A DNA stretch of 21,323 nucleotides, from positions 1 to 21,323 of the forward strand of contig CAYPTS010000030.1 in assembly GCA_964413825.1 (NCBI GenBank), in the 5' to 3' direction. Below the pieces are notes generated by a model, which saw nothing but the letters and a program-made list of their open reading frames with translations, was not told the DNA's origin and ran no database searches. This document shows, piece by piece, positions 1-6,245 of the stretch. Each line of letters starts with the position of its first letter. The first letter of the stretch is position 1. The stretch comes from JAFGKM01 sp964413825. Its GTDB lineage: Bacteria > Ratteibacteria > UBA8468 > B48-G9 > JAFGKM01. The position numbers and the translations under genes are program-made.

Positions 1-41
1 AGCGACGGCGACACCTTCATCTTCTTCTGTGTTTTTTCCAT
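1..41 (-). CDS. 5' end of an unidentified gene following mfd (partial)
   Basis: An ATG lies at 41-39 on the minus strand, two bases after the mfd stop codon (TAA at 46-44). It opens a frame reading MEKTQKKMKVSPS up to the window edge. The tight spacing fits a further gene in the mfd operon read by translational reinitiation. No clear Shine-Dalgarno sequence precedes it. Thirteen lysine-rich residues are too few to identify. Peptidyl-prolyl isomerases often follow mfd in other bacteria, but nothing visible here shows that. Confidence 0.4.
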   Translation of the reverse strand, partial: MEKTQKKMKVSPS

Positions 42-43
42 CG

Positions 44-3000
44 TTACAGTATATCAGCAACCCCGCCCTTTTTCAATTTTGAGACGAGGAAAGCAGGAAC
101 GGGTCCGAAGCGGTCTTCAAGTTCTTCAAGGAGAAGTTCCGCTTCCTTTCTTGTTTTGACTGCGGCCAGTTTCTTGTAGACGTAAAGACGCAGGGACGGG
201 TTCTCTATATAGTCCGGCGGAATCTCTGCATTCACGGACGGGCGGCTCACAACCTCCGGCTTGCCGCCTTTCAATTCTCCCACCACCTCCTTCCAGAACT
301 GAACATATAGGTTGAACCCGACCTGTTCTATAAATCCGTGCTGCTGCCTGCCCAGGACGTTTCCGGCACCCCGTATCTCAAGGTCTTTCAGCGCAACACG
401 GTATCCGCTGCCCGGCTTGTTCAGTTCCTGCAAAGAAGCCAGCCGCTCCTTTGCCGTTTCCGTAAGGTAGACGTGGTCGGGTATGAGGAAATAGGCATAC
501 GCCCTCCATTTATACCTGCCCACCCTGCCCCTTAACTGATACAGGTCGGCAAGCCCGAACCTGTGAGCGTTGTCCACTATGAGGGTATTCGCCCTGGGGA
601 CGTCTATCCCGTTTTCAACTATGGTAGTGGCTACGAGAACATCCGTCTCCCCGTCCGCAAACCTTTTCATTATAGCGGCAAGTTTTTCCGGCTCCATCCT
701 GCCGTGCGCCGCCTCTATCTTCGCAAAAGGCAGCATTTCCTGCAGGCGCGCCCTTACACGGTCGATATCATAGATGAAATTATGCAGGTAGAAAACCTGC
801 CCTTTCCGTTCAAGTTCCCGCAGGACCGCCTCCCTGACCAGCTGGTCGCTGTACCTGCCCGCATAGGTCACCACGGACATCCGTCCCCGGGGCGGGGTTT
901 CTATTACGCTTATGTCCCGCAGGCCGGACATCGCCATGTACAGGGTCCTTGGTATCGGCGTGGCTGTAAGCGTCAGAGCGTCTATTCTGCTGAACCTCTT
1001 TTTTAGTTTCTCCTTGTGGGCAACCCCGAACCTTTGCTCCTCGTCGACTATCAACAATCCGGGGTTTTTAAACTTCACGTCGTCCTGAATCAGGCGGTGC
1101 GTGCCTATGGCAATGTCAACCTTTCCTTCCCGCAGGTCTTTGAGTATCTCCGCCTGACGCGCCCGGGGCACAAGACGCGACAGCATCTCCACCCTGACAG
1201 GGAAGTCCGCAAACCTTTCCTTAAACGTAAGAAAATGCTGGAGTGCAAGGACTGTCGTGGGAACAAGCACCACAGCCTGTTTTCCTCCTACTACCGCCTT
1301 GCACGCCGCCCTTAACGCAACCTCGGTCTTCCCGTAGCCGGAATCCCCGCATATGAGCCGGTCCATGATGCCGTCGGAAACCATGTCCGCTTTCACTTCT
1401 TCGGTAACCTTCAACTGGTCATCGGTCTCCCTGTATATGAAGCTTTCCTCAAACTCGCGCTGGAATTCGTCATCCTGCGGGAAACCCGTACCTTTTTCTT
1501 TTTTTCTTTCAAGATAAAGATGGTAAAGGTCGGACGCCATATCCCTTATGGCGTTTTTTACCCTGTCCCTTACCTTCAGCCATGTCTTCCCGCCGAGAAT
1601 GGAAAGCCTGGGGATGCCTTCCCCCGCGTATTTATGCACCAGAGCGACCTCTCCCAGCGGAACGTACAGTTTATCCCCGCCCTCGTATTCGATAACCGCG
1701 AATTCCTCTTCTTTGTCACTGCCTCCCGCGGCCAGTTTCTCCATGCCCGCAAACCTGCCGATGCCTTCGTTGTAATGAACAACGTAATCGCCTTCCCTTA
1801 TCTCTGAGTAACTGCTCAAGGGGACGCTTTCCTGCCGGTATTTCAGGGAAGGACGCCTTACCCTGTACCTTGAGAACAACTCGTCGTTGCTGACAACCGT
1901 AAGGTTCGCTTCAGGAAAGGAAAATCCTGCGGAAAGCGCTCCTGTCCTGAAAGATACATCTGCAATACCGACCTTGTTTTTGAGAAGGATTTCCTTGAGG
2001 CGCGTCTCCTGCGCCGTGTTATCCGAATATACCGCGATACTCTCCTCCGGATACGGGTTCCAGACAACGGTTTGCTCGACCCTAAAACGCTCGGAGGCGG
2101 GGAAAACGTTGAAATGGAAATGTTTGCGGGATACATTGCTGCGCTCCATCTCCCCCTCATCCTGCCCTTCTCCCCCAGGGGAGAAGGATACAGAGGCAGG
2201 AGAAAAGGTCGTTATGTTTTTTTGCAGTATGGATGCAGACTCAAGAGCGGCGTTCAGGCATTTTTCGTCAAGCAGGCGCCTGTTTTTCAGTTCAGCAAAC
2301 AGCGGCGAAGAGTAAAACCGTTCAGGTTCCACAAAAAACGTGCAGGCGGGATTAAGCTCCTCCGCCGCGTCACTATCCGCCGTGCCGCCTACAAACTTCT
2401 CGTTAAGGGAAAGCAGTGTAAACCCCTTTATCTTCTCGAACGAGAGCTGTCCCGCAGGCTGGAATTTTCTTACAGAGTTTATCCTGTTGCCCAGAAACTC
2501 GACCCTTACGGGAAACTCGGCGTCGGGCGGGAAGACATCCACTATGCCCCCCCGTCTGGCAAACTCTCCGGGCTGTTCTACGACATCCGCCTCGTCATAT
2601 CCGTAACCCAGAAGGCGTTCAAGAAACGCATCCCTCCGGAGAATGCCGCCGGTTCCGACGCATACTGCGGCGTCTGCAAATTCCCTGAGAGAGGATATCT
2701 TTTTTATCAGGAGGCCTGCGGGCTGGGAAACAAGAATGAGCGGCTTTTTTGCCGCGGCAATTCGGGTAAGTACCGATACCCGTTCAAACATGACGGCAGA
2801 CAGGTTTTCGGTCTCCCCTGCAAAAAGTTCAGGGGCGGGAAGAAATTGCACACAGTCCCCGCCGGCAAAGACCGCAACATCCCGGGCAAAGATTTCCGCG
2901 GCCTGTTCTTCGGGCAGAACAACCAACAGGTTCTTTTTGAGGCGTTCAAACAGGCCTGCAATCAGATAAGAAAAGAACGGGGCGTCTCCTCCGCTGACAA

Positions 3001-3082
3001 GGCATTTTTCTCCTCTGCCCGTAAGTTCGCTTGTTTCCAAAAACACCCTGGATTTTTTCAGATACTCCAGAAGGTTTTTCAT
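44..3082 (-). CDS. mfd: Transcription-repair coupling factor (Mfd)
   Basis: Mfd displaces RNA polymerase stalled at DNA lesions and recruits UvrA for nucleotide excision repair. The 1012-residue product (E. coli Mfd is 1148) has the family domains in order. A UvrB-like N-terminal module covers about residues 1-330. A CarD-like RNA-polymerase interaction domain lies at about 420-490 (EGDYVVHYNEGIGRF). The superfamily 2 translocase has Walker A GDSGYGKTE at 579-587, DEEQ at 680-683, TATPIPRT just after, and LRGRVGR near 860. The TRCF C-terminal domain follows (DLEIRGAGNVLG). Walker A reads GDSGYGKTE where GDVGFGKTE is usual; the catalytic G, K and T are kept. The ATG lies 3 nt after the xseB stop, so translation is probably coupled. 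A palindromic DNA repeat inside the gene (about 2151-2210) encodes a Ser/Gly/Glu-rich stretch near residue 300 that is not part of any known Mfd domain. Confidence 0.97.
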   Translation of the reverse strand: MKNLLEYLKKSRVFLETSELTGRGEKCLVSGGDAPFFSYLIAGLFERLKKNLLVVLPEEQAAEIFARDVAVFAGGDCVQFLPAPELFAGETENLSAVMFERVSVLTRIAAAKKPLILVSQPAGLLIKKISSLREFADAAVCVGTGGILRRDAFLERLLGYGYDEADVVEQPGEFARRGGIVDVFPPDAEFPVRVEFLGNRINSVRKFQPAGQLSFEKIKGFTLLSLNEKFVGGTADSDAAEELNPACTFFVEPERFYSSPLFAELKNRRLLDEKCLNAALESASILQKNITTFSPASVSFSPGGEGQDEGEMERSNVSRKHFHFNVFPASERFRVEQTVVWNPYPEESIAVYSDNTAQETRLKEILLKNKVGIADVSFRTGALSAGFSFPEANLTVVSNDELFSRYRVRRPSLKYRQESVPLSSYSEIREGDYVVHYNEGIGRFAGMEKLAAGGSDKEEEFAVIEYEGGDKLYVPLGEVALVHKYAGEGIPRLSILGGKTWLKVRDRVKNAIRDMASDLYHLYLERKKEKGTGFPQDDEFQREFEESFIYRETDDQLKVTEEVKADMVSDGIMDRLICGDSGYGKTEVALRAACKAVVGGKQAVVLVPTTVLALQHFLTFKERFADFPVRVEMLSRLVPRARQAEILKDLREGKVDIAIGTHRLIQDDVKFKNPGLLIVDEEQRFGVAHKEKLKKRFSRIDALTLTATPIPRTLYMAMSGLRDISVIETPPRGRMSVVTYAGRYSDQLVREAVLRELERKGQVFYLHNFIYDIDRVRARLQEMLPFAKIEAAHGRMEPEKLAAIMKRFADGETDVLVATTIVENGIDVPRANTLIVDNAHRFGLADLYQLRGRVGRYKWRAYAYFLIPDHVYLTETAKERLASLQELNKPGSGYRVALKDLEIRGAGNVLGRQQHGFIEQVGFNLYVQFWKEVVGELKGGKPEVVSRPSVNAEIPPDYIENPSLRLYVYKKLAAVKTRKEAELLLEELEDRFGPVPAFLVSKLKKGGVADIL
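2151..2210. repeat. Palindromic repeat element inserted in frame in mfd
   Basis: The core is a perfect 10-bp inverted repeat, CCTTCTCCCC (2166-2175) and GGGGAGAAGG (2178-2187), around a 2-nt loop. Outside it, TCCTGCC (2160-2166) can pair with GGCAGGA (2195-2201). The C/T-rich left flank and A/G-rich right flank resemble the CCCTCACCCT...CTCTCCC / GGGAGAGGG elements scattered through many bacterial genomes. On the mfd strand it reads as SFSPGGEGQDEGEMER without breaking the frame. A weaker relative seems to lie at 9425-9458. The outer borders are estimates. Confidence 0.6.
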
Positions 3083-3085
3083 CCA

Positions 3086-3313
3086 CTATTCCTGTTCCTC
3101 CATCTTCTTGTTTTCCTTTTCTATGGAGGTAAGAACTTTTTTGACTTCTCCCTCGGTATCCCGTAGTTTGTCCTTGCAGTATTTTATTAAAACGGACGCC
3201 CGCTTGACCTTTTCAAGAAGGTGGTCAACCTCAACGTCTTCGTTTTCAATGTCTTTTACTATTGCCTCAAGTTCGTTCACCGCCTGCGTATAAGTAAGTT
3301 TGCTTTCAGCCAT
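3086..3313 (-). CDS. xseB: Exodeoxyribonuclease VII small subunit
   Basis: XseB is the small helical subunit that binds several-fold to XseA to form exonuclease VII, which degrades single-stranded DNA in both directions. The 75-residue product has the usual family length and pattern: TYTQAVNELEAIVKDIEN, then EVDHLLEKVKRASVLIKYCKDKL, a two-helix coiled-coil hairpin with a charged tail. The ATG at 3313 follows a GGAGG-type ribosome site located in the 13-nt gap after the xseA stop. It is the partner of the xseA gene immediately upstream, and mfd starts 3 nt after its stop codon. Confidence 0.93.
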   Translation of the reverse strand: MAESKLTYTQAVNELEAIVKDIENEDVEVDHLLEKVKRASVLIKYCKDKLRDTEGEVKKVLTSIEKENKKMEEQE

Positions 3314-3326
3314 TACCGCCTCCCCG

Positions 3327-4232
3327 TTATTTGTCTGCGGTGCTGTCCACCGTTCCCTTATGAAGACGGGTGGTCAGCCGGTCCCCGCTGTGTATGTCCC
3401 CGGCATTCTTTACAACCTTGCCGTTATGAAATGTAATGCTGTAGCCCCGTTTCAACACCTGCAAGGGATTCATCATCTCCGTCCTGTCCTGCTGTCTGTC
3501 CAATGCGTTTAAATGTCCTTTCAGGCATGCCTGCACCGCCGAAGAGAGATTTACGGGGATTTGTCGAAGAAAGAATTCCTTTCCTGCTATGTTCTTTGCG
3601 GCGTTGTTCTTGAAATCCGAGACAATCCCGCTGAAACCCTGCCCTGTCCGCTGAAGGAAGAACTTGACAACGAGAGCGATACGCCTTCCTGCTTCCCTTA
3701 AAGCGCTTGCCCGTTCGGCAAGTATGTCGTCGACGACATAGACAAGCCGTTCGCCTGACCGGTCAAGCCGCTCCTCGAATTCCCGCATCCTGCCCACGAT
3801 AAACTCCCCTACGGCAGTGGGGCTTATAAGTCCTTTATGCGCCACAACTTCAGTCACGGTCTCATCGCGTTTATGCCCTATGCCTGTCAGGACAGGTACG
3901 GGAAACAGGGCAATTGCCCTGCCGATGTTATAGTTGTCAAAACAGTGCAGGTCAACCTGGTCGCCGCCGCCCCTTATGATGACAAGAACGTCATAGNNNN
4001 NNNNNNNNNNNNNNNNNNNNNNNNNNNNNNNNNNNNNNNNNNNNNNNNNNNNNNNNNNNNNNNNNNNNNNNNNNNNNNNNNNNNNNNNNNNNNNNNGGCC
4101 TGAAGACTGGTGCAAATTCAACCGGCTAATCTCCGCCGTTACCCTGTAATGAGCGGAGAAAGAAACCTCCAGGACGTCCTTCACTCCCGCGAGGAACTGC
4201 TTGAGGGTTACCACTTCAGTTCTCATAGTCAT
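3327..4232 (-). CDS. xseA: Exodeoxyribonuclease VII large subunit, interrupted by an assembly gap
   Basis: XseA is the catalytic subunit of exonuclease VII. The N-terminal part (4232-4097) reads TLKQFLAGVKDVLEVSF and AEISRLNLHQSSG, the start of the OB-fold nucleic-acid-binding domain. After the run of Ns, the frame resumes with DVLVIIRGGGDQVDLHCFDN and GIGHKRDET, which are family-typical nuclease-domain motifs. It ends with the usual C-terminus (NPLQVLKRGYSI and GDRLTTRLHKGTVDS). Comparison with recalled E. coli XseA (456 residues) suggests that about 130-150 codons fall in the gap, not the 33 that 100 Ns allow. The gene is therefore probably intact in the organism. The start is at 4232 (MTMRTE) or the ATG at 4226; either overlaps the end of the upstream RF-like gene (17 or 11 nt). 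The xseB partner follows. Confidence 0.93.
   Translation of the reverse strand: MTMRTEVVTLKQFLAGVKDVLEVSFSAHYRVTAEISRLNLHQSSGXXXXXXXXXXXXXXXXXXXXXXXXXXXXXXXXXXYDVLVIIRGGGDQVDLHCFDNYNIGRAIALFPVPVLTGIGHKRDETVTEVVAHKGLISPTAVGEFIVGRMREFEERLDRSGERLVYVVDDILAERASALREAGRRIALVVKFFLQRTGQGFSGIVSDFKNNAAKNIAGKEFFLRQIPVNLSSAVQACLKGHLNALDRQQDRTEMMNPLQVLKRGYSITFHNGKVVKNAGDIHSGDRLTTRLHKGTVDSTADK
3997..4096. other. Assembly gap (100 Ns)
   Basis: Exactly 100 N characters interrupt xseA. A round figure of 100 is the usual placeholder for a scaffold join of unknown length. Protein comparison on both sides suggests the true missing sequence is roughly 400-450 bp of xseA coding DNA. Confidence 0.97.
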
Positions 4233-4554
4233 CCTTGATTTTTCGTCTTGCCTGTTTCTTTGCCCCGCGTATCTTCTTCTCCCTTATGACAGCATTCTTC
4301 GCACTGCGGGGCTTTTTCGTGGGGATTCTTTTTTTCTTAACCCGCCTCAAAGAGGCAAGTTTTTCATCCATACGCTCCAGAGCCAGCTGCCTGTTTCGGG
4401 ACTGTGTCCTGTGTTCTGTGGCTCTCACGGTTACCCCGGTGGGGATATGCACTATCTTAACCGCCGTCTCTTTCCGGTTTTTCCTCTGTCCGCCGGGACC
4501 CCTGCTGCGATAAAAAAAGGTTTTTATCTCTTCATCTTTGACCGTTTTTTCCAC
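4216..4554 (-). CDS. RF-like GGQ-domain protein (probable ribosome-rescue factor)
   Basis: Proteins of this type hydrolyse peptidyl-tRNA on stalled or split ribosomes without reading a stop codon. The 112-residue product has the catalytic loop RGPGGQRKNR near residue 20, followed by the class I release-factor core HIPTGVTVRATEHRTQSRNR. The last ~45 residues form a strongly basic tail (VKKKRIPTKKPR, KKIRGAKKQARRK), which in ArfB-like factors occupies ribosomal RNA or the mRNA channel. The stop-codon recognition domains of RF1/RF2 are absent. The layout is closer to mitochondrial C12orf65/mtRF-R and small bacterial RF-1-domain proteins than to canonical ArfB. The start is GTG at 4554; no in-frame ATG precedes the GGQ core. 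It is the first gene of the xseA-xseB-mfd operon and overlaps xseA. The exact subfamily is uncertain. Confidence 0.88.
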   Translation of the reverse strand: MEKTVKDEEIKTFFYRSRGPGGQRKNRKETAVKIVHIPTGVTVRATEHRTQSRNRQLALERMDEKLASLRRVKKKRIPTKKPRSAKNAVIREKKIRGAKKQARRKIKDDYEN

Positions 4555-4560
4555 CTGTCC

Positions 4561-4569
4561 ATATTACCA
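4561..4569 (-). promoter_or_regulatory. Possible extended -10 of the RF-like gene operon
   Basis: On the minus strand TGG precedes TAATAT (4566-4561), forming a TG-extended but imperfect -10 box. It is separated by 6 nt from the GTG start at 4554. No convincing -35 lies upstream; TTGGGG at an 18-nt spacing is the best match. If real, the transcript would begin at or next to the start codon. Confidence 0.3.
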
Positions 4570-4620
4570 CACTTTCCCCCTTCTCCCCAACCAATCCGGC
4601 GTCTCGAATTCGCATGCCTA

Positions 4621-4649
4621 TTGACAAGATTGAAAGGAGGTAGTATAAT
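4621..4649 (+). promoter_or_regulatory. Perfect sigma70-type promoter, leaderless start for the gene at 4656
   Basis: TTGACA (4621-4626) and TATAAT (4644-4649) are separated by exactly 17 bp. The -10 box is followed by 6 nt and then the ATG at 4656, so the expected transcription start is at or within a base or two of the start codon. A GGAGG at 4636-4640 lies inside the promoter spacer and would not be in the mRNA if this promoter is used. This is the only promoter seen for the plus-strand operon 4656-9404. Confidence 0.8.
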
Positions 4650-4655
4650 AACAGC

Positions 4656-5210
4656 ATGAAACTGGCAGGACGGTTGAAATTGTGGATTGACAGGGAAATC
4701 CAGTTGCGGCTTGTTGTATATGTCATTGTCTCTCTTGCCGTGGCATGCGCCATTGTCAGCATTACCACTTTTTACACCATCTGGTCGGACGTATCCGAAA
4801 AGGTGCTGAAAAGCGGAGATATACAGCTGATATACGCCGCTTCTTTGCGCAAGTTCATCTCCGTAAACTTCCTTCTTATATTTTTGCTGGCGGTACTCGC
4901 CATGCTGGGCATGATGCTTCTTTCCCACAGGGTGGCGGGTCCGGCTTACAGGATAAAAAACATATTGAAAGACCTGCAGGAAGGCAAAAAACCGGCCTTT
5001 ACGTTGCGGAAAGGCGACGCTCTCAAACCCATGCTTGAAGAGATAGAAAAACTTTCCGCCCAGCATAACGAAATAGGAGAAAGCGCTCTGCGGGTTATAG
5101 AAAGATGGAAAAGCGTGGAAGTAAAAGACATGAGTTTGAACCTTGCATTGAAAGACCTTGAAAACAAAATTGTTTATCTGTCCCTTGCGCAGGAAAGGGA
5201 AAAAAGATAA
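4656..5210 (+). CDS. Two-helix membrane protein with HAMP-like domain, no output domain
   Basis: The 184-residue protein has two predicted membrane helices, about residues 20-45 (LVVYVIVSLAVACAIVSITT) and 69-90 (FLLIFLLAVLAMLGMMLL), with a short ~25-residue external loop. A HAMP-like segment follows (HRVAGPAYRIKNILKDLQEG ... LRKGDALKPM), with the Gly-Pro turn common in this domain. Next comes a helical, probably coiled-coil region ending in LEKNIVYL-like heptads and a basic tail. No kinase, methyl-accepting or cyclase output domain is present. It probably acts as a signal relay or adaptor in the inner membrane. It is first in an operon with a pilin-FecR fusion and a CHASE2-HD-GYP phosphodiesterase. 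No downstream alternative Met start exists near the N-terminus. A specific family name cannot be given. Confidence 0.8.
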   Translation: MKLAGRLKLWIDREIQLRLVVYVIVSLAVACAIVSITTFYTIWSDVSEKVLKSGDIQLIYAASLRKFISVNFLLIFLLAVLAMLGMMLLSHRVAGPAYRIKNILKDLQEGKKPAFTLRKGDALKPMLEEIEKLSAQHNEIGESALRVIERWKSVEVKDMSLNLALKDLENKIVYLSLAQEREKR

Positions 5211-5266
5211 ACAATAAGCCCCCATTACTGAAGAAAAACGGGACATGCGGGGCACAGGAGGACAGA

Positions 5267-6214
5267 ATGAACGGGAAAAAAGGATTCAGTTTGATAGAGG
5301 TTGTCATATTCTGCTTCATAGCCATCACACTGCTGACGCTGTTTATCGGACTTGCCGTCAATTCTAAAGAATTTGCGCGGACAATCGGTTGCGTGAATAA
5401 CATGAAAAACATCGCCCAGGCGGTCGAAAACTTCCAGGCGGACCACAGAACCACCCCGCAAAATCTTCAGGATTTGCTCGCTAAGGGATACATTCAAAAC
5501 AGCAAAATGCTCAAGTGCCCTGCGGACAAGTCGGAAGATGAAAACAGTTACGATAAGTTCTACATAGGCAGGTTTATCGCGTCGGAAAAGAGCAACAACG
5601 TATTTCTTGTCTGCCCGAGGCACCACAGAAAAAACAAGACAGTCGCCGCTTACCTTTCTTACGCGGTTGACATAGGAAAAAACAGGAATGTGTTTTGGGG
5701 CGGAGCGCCTGCGGAATTCGGAGAAGTATACACAGGAGGAGCATTGACATTTGCCGACGGGACAAAAGCAGAGATTCTGGAAGGGTCTGCGGGGCTGGCC
5801 GCTTCCTTCGTGGATAATACGGATAAGACATACAGTATCATATACACTCCGACAGGAGAAGCGGGAAAAATACAGGTTACACATGACGGAGAATCCAAGT
5901 TTGAGGTTATTACGCCCGCAGTCATCGCCGGAGTGGAAGGCACGCGATTCACAGTTGCAAACATATTTGACTCCCTTGACAAAAAGCACTCGACCAAAGT
6001 GGATGTTACGGGAGGCAGTGTATACGTCGAGGATAGGAGCAAGGACGTAACACCTATAGACGTGCCGGAAGGTAAAGATCTAATCGCTACGGTAACGACG
6101 ATTGAAGATACTGATGCTACTGCTGCGTCCACAGAGCCGTTTTTCCCTCGCTGGAAGCGGATACCGAGAAAACCAAAACCATATAGAGGTTTTGGATGGT
6201 GGTGGCCGTATTGA
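5267..6214 (+). CDS. Type IV pilin-like N-terminus fused to a FecR domain
   Basis: The 315-residue protein starts MNGKKGFSLIEVVIF, a class III signal with the prepilin peptidase site G/F and Glu at mature position 5, followed by a hydrophobic helix to about residue 33. Residues ~40-85 resemble pseudopilins of the PulG type (NMKNIAQAVENFQADH, LKCPADKS). From about 160 to 275 it resembles a FecR domain: TFADGTKAEILEGSAG, ITPAVIAGVEGTRFTV, STKVDVTGGSVYVEDRSKDV. The C-terminus is an unusual Pro/Arg/Trp-rich tail (RIPRKPKPYRGFGWWWPY). GGAGG at 5256-5260 precedes the ATG with suitable spacing. FecR domains generally carry surface or periplasmic signals. Coupling one to a pilin-type anchor suggests assembly into a pseudopilus or retention in the inner membrane facing outward. 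It lies 31 nt upstream of a CHASE2 sensor, a domain I recall as often neighbouring FecR proteins. Confidence 0.85.
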   Translation: MNGKKGFSLIEVVIFCFIAITLLTLFIGLAVNSKEFARTIGCVNNMKNIAQAVENFQADHRTTPQNLQDLLAKGYIQNSKMLKCPADKSEDENSYDKFYIGRFIASEKSNNVFLVCPRHHRKNKTVAAYLSYAVDIGKNRNVFWGGAPAEFGEVYTGGALTFADGTKAEILEGSAGLAASFVDNTDKTYSIIYTPTGEAGKIQVTHDGESKFEVITPAVIAGVEGTRFTVANIFDSLDKKHSTKVDVTGGSVYVEDRSKDVTPIDVPEGKDLIATVTTIEDTDATAASTEPFFPRWKRIPRKPKPYRGFGWWWPY

Positions 6215-6245
6215 TAACAATATCCTTGCTTCCACTTTGGAATGA

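Noticed and set aside
579..1350. Unusual Walker A (GDSGYGKTE) in Mfd as a sign of lost function
   Set aside because: The catalytic Gly, Lys and Thr remain, and the other helicase motifs are intact, so this is a mild variant.
2072..3166. 364-codon open frame on the plus strand
   Set aside because: It lies antisense to mfd, whose domains are unmistakable. Its product is rich in Arg/Lys/Phe with no recognisable motif, as expected of a shadow frame.
4524..5255. 243-codon minus-strand frame opposite the HAMP gene
   Set aside because: The plus-strand protein has membrane helices, a HAMP motif and a perfect promoter. The opposite frame has no motif and runs through the promoter region.
5225..5989. 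254-codon minus-strand frame opposite the pilin-FecR gene
   Set aside because: It is antisense to a protein with a clear prepilin signal and FecR pattern, and its Cys/Arg-rich translation matches nothing known.
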